A DNA stretch of 7,704 nucleotides, from the NCBI GenBank assembly GCA_021784615.1, contig JAJYHU010000242.1, forward strand, positions 1 through 7,704. Direction: 5' to 3'. The notes beneath the pieces are model-generated. The model did no database searches. It was not told the origin of the DNA and saw only the letters and a list, made by a program, of their open reading frames with translations. The stretch is from Acidobacteriota bacterium (GTDB taxonomy: Bacteria; Acidobacteriota; Terriglobia; UBA7540). Below are positions 1 to 6,691 of the stretch, piece by piece (positions within the stretch are counted from its first letter, which is position 1; each line of letters begins with the position of its first letter). Position numbers and translations under genes: made by a program.

Positions 1-2441
1 TTCGCTTTGAAAAGGTGCCTTGTCACTTCGAGACGGGGCCGGTCACACACCGTCTTGCTCAAGTAGACTTCACGGAGATCGAAGGGCCGATAACAACAGG
101 AGTGCGCGTTTTCGCACCACTCATCGTCTGACGGCGCACTCCCGAGGAAGATGGTTATCTGCCGACGGAGTGTTTCTTCATCAATGGCTGTTGCCACGGG
201 ATCACGATGCGTTTGAAACCCCAGCAGACTCACTTGCATTGCCTCCGTCATTTTCCATCCGCGGTCATACTCCGTCTTCAGGTCCATGTCTTGAGGTATG
301 AACAAGTAGAGCGGCGGCTCCGGCTCAATCTCATTCCATTTCGTACTCTTCACATCTGTTTCGGAAAGCCTTTGATACTTCGCATCTCTCAGGCCCCAGA
401 TGTCCGCGTGAAAGACGCGGGCGGGTAGCGCCGCCGTCCCGGCGGCTCCTTCCGGCAATGCCGGCGGGGACGCCGGCGCTACGGGCTCTTTAATGAAGAT
501 TCCGAGAGTCACGCCTTGCTGAATATCGAAGACATTCTCATCCGGCAAGCCATCCGGGGACCGCTCTTTCTTCTTGCTGTTCCCGTGCAAATCCATAACG
601 TAAATTTCAGTAAAGGCGTTAATTAGTTGCTGCCGCATCCCGCGAAAGGTAGGGTTGTCCAAATAGCCGTGATTAGTAATAAAAGCCAGCACACCCGCGC
701 CGGTCCGCTCAATACGCCACTGGCCCCAGCGGATGAATTTCACATAGTCATCTTGAAGCCACTTGGGGTTTTTCTCTCCCAAGGGTTGCCCGTCCACTTT
801 GTAGTAATCCTGAATTAGCTGCCCGATGAATGTCAGTTCTTTCTTCCCGTTCTTGATTTCCCAACTTCGGTTTGCTGAGTGGCCGGAATAAGGCGGGTTG
901 CCGATGACGGCGAGAATCGGAAGCTCGCTCTTGATCTTTAATGCGGCATTCGCCTCTTGGGAAATCACGCGCAACGGGCCGAAGAGTGTTTCCGCCTTCT
1001 GTTCGGCCTCTTCCAGAGTGTTTGTGAGAAAGACTCCCAACCGTTCATCCCCGGAAAAGTCGTAAGCCCACTTCTCCCGCTGCGCGGGCGTGAGATCGTT
1101 TCCGGCGAGCTGCATCCCCAGCTTGAAATGAGCCACGGCGTAGGGAGCCATCAATAATTCAAACCCGAAGATGCGGGGCAACAGGTGATTGCGAACATAG
1201 CCCGACCACATGCCGGCGTTTCCCTGGCGCATGAATTCGCTTCGGATGTGGTCAATCACCGTATAGAGAAACGTTCCGGTCCCGCACGCGGGGTCAAGAA
1301 TCAGAACCCGGGGCGTAGCGCCAGCGTCTCGCTGGCTCTTGTGCCGGCCAGAGGCCGGCGCTACCGTGGTCGTGTCTGCCAGCCCGTTCGCGCATCCGAA
1401 GCGAGTTTTTAGAAGATAATCCACGGACCGCACAAGGTAGGAAACCACCGGCTCCGGCGTGTAATAGACGCCCCGCGCTTCGCGCAACTTGGGGTCATAG
1501 GCCGCGAGGAAGGTTTCATAAAAGTGGACTACGGGATCTTGCCGGGCGGTCCGCTTGCCGAAATTGGCGAGCACAGCCTCCATGTCCGTATTGGCCAAGA
1601 GTTGCGCCAGGTCATCCACGAATCCCACATACGGTTCTTCATCGAGCGCCGTGCCCGTAATGGTGTCGAAGAGTTGTCGCAAAAACGGATTGGTTTTCGG
1701 AATTTCAGATGCCGCGCCCAGGCGTTTGAATGAACCCCTTAGCCCGCGATGATTCACACGCGCCGCGAATAAGCCGTAGGCCAGCGTTTGCGCGAACATA
1801 TCCGCAAACTGCGGGATGGGCAGATCGGGAATAAGGGCCTGCTCAAAGGCTCCGTGCAAGTCGCGGAGAGTGGCAGACTCCAACTTGTTTTCGAAGGCCG
1901 AAATAATCATGTCCCGGATAAAATGCGTGAGCCGGGCCATGCGCAGGGCAAGCGTCTTGGGATCGTTGATCGGTTCCGCTTCGCGGGAGAGGAAGGCGGT
2001 CAGTATGTCAGTGACGGCTTCGGCTCCGCCCTTCTCCGGGGTTAGCTTGCTGCCTTTGGAAACCCGCGCAAGCCGTGCCGTCTGCCGATGCTCTCCGCCC
2101 ACGTACCATCGGAATTCGAGATAGTCGGTAAGAATCAGGTTCGGCAAAGCGGGAAGATACCGCTTCATCTGGTCGGACCGCTCGATTTCATCAAGAGGCT
2201 TGCCCACGTCCTTGGCTTCAACGTAGCCAAGCGTTACCGGCCCATGCCCGGACCTGCGGGAAATTACATAGTCGGGACCTCCGCATTCAACCCGCTTCGG
2301 CTCATTGGTTGCCGTGATTCCCGGCGCAAGAGCTTCGATTAGCGCCTTGAGCGCCGGGCGGTGCGTGTGCTCAGTGGCGTTACCTTGCTGGAGTTCCCTT
2401 TGAATTTGGCGGCGGTATGTATCAATCGGGGTAGATGCCAT
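1..2441 (-). CDS. Fused restriction nuclease / N6-adenine DNA methyltransferase (Type IIG or ISP-like), 3' end outside window
   Basis: An open frame runs without a stop from ATG at 2441 to the left edge, giving 813 codons with the C-terminus missing. Residues 1-80 resemble a PD-(D/E)XK nuclease, with D57 in GGPDY and E75-A-K77 in YVEAKD. The SAM-binding motif I is DPACGTGTF starting at D383, and the catalytic motif IV is NPPY at 515-518; together they indicate an adenine-N6 methyltransferase. The region after about residue 540 would be expected to carry target recognition. Nuclease and methylase are joined by about 300 residues in which I see no helicase motif, so this is not a full LlaGI-type ISP enzyme. 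The expected role is self-contained restriction-modification against foreign DNA. No Shine-Dalgarno sequence is evident before ATG 2441; an in-frame TTG at 2444 is the only close alternative. Residues 360-376 and 654-673 are encoded by palindromic repeats. The fold and class are well supported; the exact RM type is not. Confidence 0.9.
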   Translation of the reverse strand, partial: MASTPIDTYRRQIQRELQQGNATEHTHRPALKALIEALAPGITATNEPKRVECGGPDYVISRRSGHGPVTLGYVEAKDVGKPLDEIERSDQMKRYLPALPNLILTDYLEFRWYVGGEHRQTARLARVSKGSKLTPEKGGAEAVTDILTAFLSREAEPINDPKTLALRMARLTHFIRDMIISAFENKLESATLRDLHGAFEQALIPDLPIPQFADMFAQTLAYGLFAARVNHRGLRGSFKRLGAASEIPKTNPFLRQLFDTITGTALDEEPYVGFVDDLAQLLANTDMEAVLANFGKRTARQDPVVHFYETFLAAYDPKLREARGVYYTPEPVVSYLVRSVDYLLKTRFGCANGLADTTTVAPASGRHKSQRDAGATPRVLILDPACGTGTFLYTVIDHIRSEFMRQGNAGMWSGYVRNHLLPRIFGFELLMAPYAVAHFKLGMQLAGNDLTPAQREKWAYDFSGDERLGVFLTNTLEEAEQKAETLFGPLRVISQEANAALKIKSELPILAVIGNPPYSGHSANRSWEIKNGKKELTFIGQLIQDYYKVDGQPLGEKNPKWLQDDYVKFIRWGQWRIERTGAGVLAFITNHGYLDNPTFRGMRQQLINAFTEIYVMDLHGNSKKKERSPDGLPDENVFDIQQGVTLGIFIKEPVAPASPPALPEGAAGTAALPARVFHADIWGLRDAKYQRLSETDVKSTKWNEIEPEPPLYLFIPQDMDLKTEYDRGWKMTEAMQVSLLGFQTHRDPVATAIDEETLRRQITIFLGSAPSDDEWCENAHSCCYRPFDLREVYLSKTVCDRPRLEVTRHLFKA
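425..482. repeat. Palindromic repeat copy A inside the RM gene
   Basis: The 58-bp element starts GTAGCGCCGCCG and ends CGCCGGCGCTAC, near-perfect inverted ends (11 of 12). Inside lie two hairpins: CCGCCG-TCC-CGGCGG and CCGGC-AAT-GCCGG. It sits in frame in the methylase gene and encodes about residues 654-673, a low-complexity Ala/Pro-rich stretch beginning VAPAS on the minus strand. It shares its termini and two-hairpin layout with copy B at 1315-1364. I interpret it as a REP- or MITE-like mobile palindrome tolerated as a peptide insertion. Confidence 0.75.
1315..1364. repeat. Palindromic repeat copy B inside the RM gene
   Basis: The 50-bp element starts GTAGCGCC and ends GGCGCTAC, perfect 8-bp inverted ends. 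It holds two hairpins, CCAGCG-TCT-CGCTGG and GCCGGCC-AGA-GGCCGGC. It encodes about residues 360-376 of the methylase (VAPAS...RDAGAT), directly before SAM motif I at residue 383. Both copies are read in the same frame, each starting GTA-GCG-CCG on the minus strand. The insertion leaves motif I intact, so it probably lengthens a surface loop. Confidence 0.75.
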
Positions 2442-2482
2442 CAATAATAGGCCCGGAAGAGCGTAAGAGATCGAGACAGATA

Positions 2483-2491
2483 ATTATCACA
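2483..2491 (-). promoter_or_regulatory. Candidate extended -10 promoter of the RM gene
   Basis: On the minus strand the sequence reads TGTGATAAT, which fits an extended -10 (TGN followed by GATAAT, 5 of 6 to TATAAT). It lies about 42 bp upstream of the ATG at 2441, implying a leader of about 35 nt. A weak TTGCCC -35 precedes it at 15 bp spacing. The -10 overlaps a perfect 10-bp palindrome GATAATTATC (2479-2488), a possible operator. Confidence 0.4.
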
Positions 2492-2588
2492 TAGGGGCGG
2501 GGCGGGCAATACTTATCTGGCGGGATCGGGCAGGCGGAACTTTGCTGGATTCACCGTGGACGAGCGGGGCTTGCCGGCCCCGGGGCGA

Positions 2589-2624
2589 GTGAAGCAATCA
2601 CCAAACAGGGTGATGGGGGTCACT
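2589..2624. promoter_or_regulatory. Candidate pair of Crp-like operators
   Basis: GTGA-N6-TCAC occurs at 2610-2623, flanked as GGTGA and TCACT. A variant with a 5-bp spacer, GTGA-N5-TCAC, lies at 2589-2601. The half-sites start 21 bp apart, much like the 22-bp tandem array after the Crp/Fnr gene at 7420-7457. This suggests control of the divergent region by the Crp-type regulator. The first site's 5-bp spacer is non-canonical, so it may not be functional. Confidence 0.35.
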
Positions 2625-2862
2625 GCGTCCAGGGAAGCCAAGAGGGAGGATCGGGTTATGGGGAGGGTGTAGAGAGGCGAAAAGGAAGCAAGACAAGGCG
2701 GAGCCTGACGCGAACGCTCCAGCCAGAACCTCCGCCAAGGCCAGCGACTTAACGCGGCCCGTTCGCCTTCCACCCTCCCATTAGAGTGTCTAGCCCCGGC
2801 CATAGGGGCCGGCGGGTATTTCTGTGCCAATCGACACTGCTCTTGCCTAGCCGTTAATCCCA

Positions 2863-5736
2863 ATGATATCGTTGGCTCATATGAGCCTCCCCAAAAGTGA
2901 AGGTGGGAGCACGGAAATCCGTGTTGACCGTTATCAAACTCTGCTTGAAATCGCAGATTTGATCGCGCAGCACCGCGATCTAGCCGGTCTCTTTCACGAT
3001 CTGGCTCGCCATCTTCAGCGGGTGATCAAGTTCGATTTCCTGAACTTTGTGCTCCACGATGCTGAGAACAAAGTCATGCGTTTAAACATCATTGAGAGCC
3101 TGGGAGCAAACGATCTGCCGCTTCCCCTCGTGATGCCCACTGAGGATTCCTGCGACGGCTGGGTTTGGCAAAATCAGCAACCCCTGGTCCTGCTGGATAT
3201 CGCCCGGGAAACCCGTTTCCCGCCCGTCATGGAGGTTTTGCGCGCCCACGGCATCCAGTCATACTGTGTCCTGCCGCTCACCACGGCGCATCGGCGCCTC
3301 GGTGCCTTAGGCTTTGGCAGCAAGGCGGAAGGCGCCTATACGCAAGACGACCTGGCGTTCTTACAGCCCGTGGCCCAGCAAGTCGCCGTAGCGGTTGATA
3401 ACGCCTTGAATTATCAAACGCTACAGTCTTACCTTGAGCGCCTGGCGCGCCGCCGCGCCGAGGAACAGCTTCGTGAAACCCAGGCGTTGTTTGAGCAGCT
3501 TTTCGAGTCCGCCCCGGATGGCGTAGTGGTTGCAAATGCCAAAGGCGCGATCACCCGGGTCAATGCGCAGACGGAAAAGATGTTCGGGTACAAGCGCTCG
3601 GAGTTGCACGGGCAACCCATCGAGATTCTGGTTCCAAAGCGCTTCCAGGATATGCACGCGACGGAACGCCAAGACTACCGGGAGAACCCGTACCTGCGGC
3701 CCATGGGCAGCGGTCTGGAACTCTATGCACAGCGCAAGGACGGAACCGAGTTCCCGGCCGAAATCATGCTAAGCCCCATCGAGGGCAAGGATGGCTTGAT
3801 GGTCCTGGCTGTTGTCCGCGACGTCACCCGGCGCAAGCAGGCGGAAGAGGCCTTGCGCACCAGCGAACAACAGCTCCAGAGCATTCTGGACAATTCCAAC
3901 ACGGCAATCTTTCTGAAAGATCTTCAGGGACGATACCTCCGTGTCAACCGCCGCTTCACTAACGTTTTGGGAATTGACAAGGACCAGGCGCGGGGGAAAA
4001 CGGACTACGACTTATTCGCAAAAGATATTGCGGACAGCCTGCGGGTGAATGACCAGAAGGTCTTCAGCGCCGGAAAGGCTCTGGAGTTCGAGGAAGTCAT
4101 AGGCCACACGGACGGCATCCACACCTACATTTCCGTGAAAGCTCCCCTCTTCGATGCAGCGGGAAACCCTTATGCCCTGGCCGGCGTTTCAACCGACATC
4201 ACTGAACGGAAAAGGGCTGAAGAGGCCCTGCTGCTGGAAGTCAGCTCCGTCCTGCTTTCCCATCTGGATATTCGGGAGCTTTTCGGGGCCATTTCCGCAA
4301 CCCTGCACCGGGTGATGCCCCACGAATATGCAACGCTGGCGCTTTACGAACCGGACAGCAAAGCGCTGCGTCTGGTTTCACTGGAACAGCCTCAAACGGA
4401 AGCCTCGCTGCAGGATGAGATGCTGTCATCGGGGCAGGAAAGCCTGTCTGGAGAGGTGATGCGCTCCCGGCAGCCGCTGGTCGTCAATGACCTCGCGAAC
4501 GGTTCTCTCAAGCCTGCCGTCATACGGCGGCTGGCGGCGGAAGGCGTCAAATCCGCATGTTTCCTGCCCTTGATCATCCGGGATCAGGTGCTTGGCACTT
4601 TGAACCTTGTCAGCCGGCGTGAAGCGGCGTTTCAACAGAAGGAAGTCGAGCTTCTCACCCAAATGGCCGGCCATGTTGCCATGGCGCTCAACAATGCCTT
4701 GATCTTCCACCAGGTGGCGCAACTCAAAGAGAGGCTGGCCGAAGAAAAACTCTACCTTGAAGACGAGATCCGAACCGAATATCACTTTGAGGAGATCATT
4801 GGCGAAAGCACGGCTCTCAAGCGTGTTTTGAAGCAGGTGGAAACGGTCGGCCCCACCAATGCGACGGTGCTGATCCTGGGAGAAACGGGCACAGGGAAAG
4901 AGCTGGTGGCGCGCGCCATTCATAGTTTGAGCCCCCGCCGCGATCGCACTTTTATCAAGCTGAATTGCGCCGCGATTCCCACCGGCTTGCTGGAAAGCGA
5001 ACTTTTCGGACACGAAAAAGGAGCGTTTACGGGAGCCATCTCGCAGAAGATCGGACGCCTGGAGCTGGCCCACCAGGGCACTTTGTTCCTCGACGAAGTC
5101 GGCGATATCCCGCTTGAACTTCAGCCCAAGCTGCTCCGCGCCCTTCAGGAAAAGGAGTTCGAGCGGCTCGGCAGCGCTCGAACCATTCCCGTCGACGTCC
5201 GGCTGATCGCCGCGACGAATCATGATTTGGCCAAAATGGTCTCTACCCGCGAATTCCGCAACGACCTCTACTACCGCCTTCGAGTTTTTCCCATCACCGT
5301 TCCTCCTCTTCGCCAACGGGCCGACGACATTCCCATCCTCGTTCGCTATTTCGCCCAGAAACACGCGGAAAGAATGCACAAGAACATTGAGGTCATTCCA
5401 CCCGAAACCATGGAAGCCCTCAACCACTGGCACTGGCCGGGCAATGTTCGCGAACTCGAGAACATCATCGAAAGGGCCGTCATTCTCTCGCCCGGCCCCG
5501 TGCTGCGCGTGCCGCTTGCAGAACTCAACCCAGCCATCAAAGAAACCGGCAGTCCCAGCACCCTTGAGGATGCCGAGCGCGAGCATATTCTCCGAGTTCT
5601 GCGGGAAGCCCGGGGAGTGATCGCGGGGCCCAATGGCGCCGCTACCCGCCTGGGACTGAAGCGGACCACGCTTAACTCTAAAATGCGGAAACTGGGGATC
5701 ACGCGGGGAGAAATCTCTGATACGTCCACCATGTGA
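2863..5736 (+). CDS. Sigma-54-dependent transcriptional activator, GAF-PAS-PAS-GAF-AAA+-HTH (FhlA-like C-terminus)
   Basis: This 957-residue cytoplasmic enhancer-binding protein activates sigma-54 RNA polymerase by ATP hydrolysis. Visible domains in order are GAF at about 22-183, a short coiled-coil linker, PAS at about 207-323, PAS at about 336-448 (each ending in a T-R-RKQAEEAL or TERKRAEEAL signature), GAF at about 455-614, a helical linker, AAA+ at about 643-875, and a Fis-type HTH near 905-946. Key motifs are Walker A GETGTGKE (673-680), the sigma-54 contact loop GAFTGA (720-725) and Walker B GTLFLDE (739-745). The final helix, RLGLKRTTLNSKMRKLGI, closely resembles the FhlA group. There is no receiver or histidine kinase domain, so ligand or redox sensing through GAF/PAS is likely. 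The effector cannot be read from sequence. Neither ATG 2863 nor in-frame ATG 2881 has a clear Shine-Dalgarno. The stop codon lies inside the first palindrome of the 5734-5767 array. Confidence 0.96.
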   Translation: MISLAHMSLPKSEGGSTEIRVDRYQTLLEIADLIAQHRDLAGLFHDLARHLQRVIKFDFLNFVLHDAENKVMRLNIIESLGANDLPLPLVMPTEDSCDGWVWQNQQPLVLLDIARETRFPPVMEVLRAHGIQSYCVLPLTTAHRRLGALGFGSKAEGAYTQDDLAFLQPVAQQVAVAVDNALNYQTLQSYLERLARRRAEEQLRETQALFEQLFESAPDGVVVANAKGAITRVNAQTEKMFGYKRSELHGQPIEILVPKRFQDMHATERQDYRENPYLRPMGSGLELYAQRKDGTEFPAEIMLSPIEGKDGLMVLAVVRDVTRRKQAEEALRTSEQQLQSILDNSNTAIFLKDLQGRYLRVNRRFTNVLGIDKDQARGKTDYDLFAKDIADSLRVNDQKVFSAGKALEFEEVIGHTDGIHTYISVKAPLFDAAGNPYALAGVSTDITERKRAEEALLLEVSSVLLSHLDIRELFGAISATLHRVMPHEYATLALYEPDSKALRLVSLEQPQTEASLQDEMLSSGQESLSGEVMRSRQPLVVNDLANGSLKPAVIRRLAAEGVKSACFLPLIIRDQVLGTLNLVSRREAAFQQKEVELLTQMAGHVAMALNNALIFHQVAQLKERLAEEKLYLEDEIRTEYHFEEIIGESTALKRVLKQVETVGPTNATVLILGETGTGKELVARAIHSLSPRRDRTFIKLNCAAIPTGLLESELFGHEKGAFTGAISQKIGRLELAHQGTLFLDEVGDIPLELQPKLLRALQEKEFERLGSARTIPVDVRLIAATNHDLAKMVSTREFRNDLYYRLRVFPITVPPLRQRADDIPILVRYFAQKHAERMHKNIEVIPPETMEALNHWHWPGNVRELENIIERAVILSPGPVLRVPLAELNPAIKETGSPSTLEDAEREHILRVLREARGVIAGPNGAATRLGLKRTTLNSKMRKLGITRGEISDTSTM
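2874..2887. repeat. Perfect 14-bp palindrome overlapping alternative start codon
   Basis: GGCTCATATGAGCC is a perfect palindrome whose centre holds the second in-frame ATG (2881) of the sigma-54 activator gene. It may be an operator, or fold in the mRNA and affect initiation. A chance palindrome cannot be excluded. Confidence 0.4.
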
Positions 5737-5767
5737 CGGAATATCGTCAAGTGACGAATTTCAGTCA
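5734..5767. promoter_or_regulatory. Tandem TGAC-N8-GTCA palindromes, candidate enhancer (UAS) for the sigma-54 activator
   Basis: Two 16-bp palindromes of identical form, TGAC-N8-GTCA, lie at 5734-5749 and 5752-5767, with an exact 18-bp repeat period. The first has 5-bp arms (TGACG/CGTCA) and the second is flanked to GTGAC/GTCAC. Their centres are about 144 and 126 bp upstream of the start inferred from the sigma-54 promoter candidate at 5860-5875, a normal distance for enhancer sites of this family. The gene directly upstream encodes such an activator, so it is the natural candidate to bind here. The first arm overlaps that gene's TGA stop. Confidence 0.6.
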
Positions 5768-5859
5768 CCCTCCCATAAATCCTAACTCATCCTGAATCGA
5801 ATATTTATATTAAGTCATTGATTCAAATGCTATTATGTTTTTAATCGAGCGCTCATGTT

Positions 5860-5875
5860 TGGAATCAAGAGTGCC
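5860..5875 (+). promoter_or_regulatory. Candidate sigma-54 (-24/-12) promoter of the receiver-STAS-Crp operon
   Basis: TGG at 5860-5862 and TGC at 5872-5874 give the required GG-N10-GC spacing (GG 5861-5862, GC 5873-5874). The intervening bases fit the consensus only partly. Transcription would start near 5886, leaving a 56-nt leader to the ATG at 5942. An enhancer-like array sits about 110 bp upstream and an activator gene just before it, which raises the likelihood. No good sigma-70 promoter was seen in the same gap. Confidence 0.5.
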
Positions 5876-5927
5876 AATGATTTGATATAGAGTTGATAAA
5901 AAATGGCCCATAGCTTAAGCGCAGGAC

Positions 5928-5933
5928 AGGAGA
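5928..5933 (+). promoter_or_regulatory. Ribosome binding site that sets the receiver start
   Basis: AGGAGA ends 8 nt before ATG 5942, an ideal Shine-Dalgarno. The in-frame upstream ATG at 5903 has only AT-rich sequence before it, so 5942 is the preferred start. Confidence 0.7.
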
Positions 5934-5941
5934 AATCCAAG

Positions 5942-6352
5942 ATGGGCGAGAAAATCAAAACCCTCATGATCTACGACAAGAGCGAGCCTTCTGAAGAACT
6001 TAGAAAAGTCCTCAAGCGATTGGGCATGGAGATTCGCCACGTTCGCAACTGCGGTGAGGCCTCCCGCCTTTTCAAGGAAGCAAACTCGGCTGAGCTTGTT
6101 TTTACCGATACTACTCTACCCGACGGCACATGGGAAGACGTCCTGCGCATGGCTCAGCAAGCCGGTTTTTTTCTACCCGTTATCGTGGTTTCACGCATAG
6201 CGGATATTGACCTTTATCTTAAAACTCTGGAGAGCGGAGCTTTTGATTTTGTCATACCTCCTTTTCTGTCGATCGATATGGCCAATGTGACCGGGGCTGC
6301 CATGTACGAGAAACTGGCAACCCGTGACTTCCGGTCAGCGCGCGTTGCTTGA
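5942..6352 (+). CDS. Degenerate response-regulator receiver (REC) domain protein
   Basis: The product of 136 residues is a single receiver-like domain with no output domain. Hydrophobic strand 1 (TLMIYD, D12), the putative phosphoacceptor D56 in LVFTD, and S84 in VIVVS fall at the usual receiver positions. Two catalytic features are missing. The second acidic residue of the usual Asp-Asp pair is Lys (D12-K13), and the invariant Lys before cis-Pro is Pro (VIPPF, P106-P107). Canonical phosphotransfer is therefore doubtful, and it may act as a phosphorylation-independent protein-binding module. It is the first gene of an operon with the STAS and Crp/Fnr genes and follows a sigma-54 promoter candidate. 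Starting at ATG 5903 would add 13 residues; the strong ribosome binding site favours 5942. Confidence 0.85.
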   Translation: MGEKIKTLMIYDKSEPSEELRKVLKRLGMEIRHVRNCGEASRLFKEANSAELVFTDTTLPDGTWEDVLRMAQQAGFFLPVIVVSRIADIDLYLKTLESGAFDFVIPPFLSIDMANVTGAAMYEKLATRDFRSARVA

Positions 6353-6393
6353 GATCTTCAGGACGGGCTAAGGATTCATAGGATGGTGCAAAA

Positions 6394-6690
6394 ATGCTAA
6401 GAATTACTTTCCAAGAGGGCCCCGAGGGCACTCAAGTAAAGCTGGAGGGCAAACTGTCTGGACCATGGGTTGGAGAGCTGGAGCGAAGCTGGTCTGAGCG
6501 TCTGCAGAGCGATTCCGACCGGGTCACGGTGGATTTGTCTTACGTCACGTATATTGACCCTGAAGGGAAAAAGTTGCTGGCCCGAATGAAGCAGAAAGGC
6601 GTCTTCCTGCAAGGGACGCATTTGATGACGCGCTACATCATCGACGAGATCACGCGCGCCGGGGCCAACTCTGGAAGGAACGGAGGATGA
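6394..6690 (+). CDS. STAS-like domain protein lacking the phosphorylatable serine
   Basis: This 98-residue protein fits a single STAS (anti-sigma-factor antagonist-like) fold. It opens with strand MLRITFQEG, then VKLEGKLSGPWVGELE, then the core VTVDLSYVTYIDPEGKKLLA at about 44-63. In SpoIIAA-type proteins the core reads D-S-S-G with a regulatory serine; here it is D55-P56-E57-G58, so a phospho-switch at that site is impossible. It may act by constitutive binding or be controlled through another partner. AGGATG at 6380-6385 provides a ribosome binding site 8 nt before the ATG. It lies 41 bp after the receiver gene, and its stop is 1 nt before the Crp/Fnr start, indicating one operon. No partner anti-sigma or kinase is in the window. 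Confidence 0.85.
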   Translation: MLRITFQEGPEGTQVKLEGKLSGPWVGELERSWSERLQSDSDRVTVDLSYVTYIDPEGKKLLARMKQKGVFLQGTHLMTRYIIDEITRAGANSGRNGG

Positions 6691-6691
6691 G

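Larger units (their letters stand above)
2442..2862. other. Divergent intergenic region, no convincing gene
   Basis: These 421 bp separate the minus-strand RM gene from the plus-strand sigma-54 activator. Frames open on the minus strand across much of it give a compositionally biased product (Arg, Pro and Ser rich) with no recognisable domain or ribosome binding site, so I do not call a gene. It contains the RM promoter candidate, a pair of Crp-like operators (2589-2624), a perfect GCCCCGGGGC palindrome (2577-2586), a strong hairpin CCGGCC-ATAGG-GGCCGG (2796-2812), and a weak GG-N10-GC sigma-54 promoter candidate (2814-2827), 36 bp upstream of the activator's first ATG. Confidence 0.6.

Noticed and set aside
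20..2342. Several plus-strand frames of 60-100 codons
   Set aside because: All lie opposite the continuous minus-strand methylase frame that carries DPACGTG and NPPY motifs.
2513..2863. 116-codon minus-strand open frame in the intergenic region
   Set aside because: It starts at a TTG codon, has an Arg/Pro/Ser-biased composition, no ribosome binding site and no recognisable domain. It also covers hairpins and operator candidates.
4426..5586. 386-codon open frame antisense to the sigma-54 activator
   Set aside because: It mirrors the conserved AAA+ coding region in another frame. Such long antisense frames are a known by-product of codon bias opposite this family, and it has no domain or ribosome binding site.
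5635..5645. GGCGCCGCTAC resembling the end of the palindromic repeats
   Set aside because: It lacks the partner end and hairpins, and it encodes the conserved helix-turn-helix of the activator.
5861..5876. Minus-strand TGGCAC resembling a sigma-54 -24 element
   Set aside because: No GC at the required 10-bp spacing follows on that strand, and transcription would run toward the activator's 3' end.
5903..5941. Upstream ATG start for the receiver protein
   Set aside because: It has no Shine-Dalgarno, and the added 13 residues precede the first receiver strand. ATG 5942 has a strong, well-spaced site.
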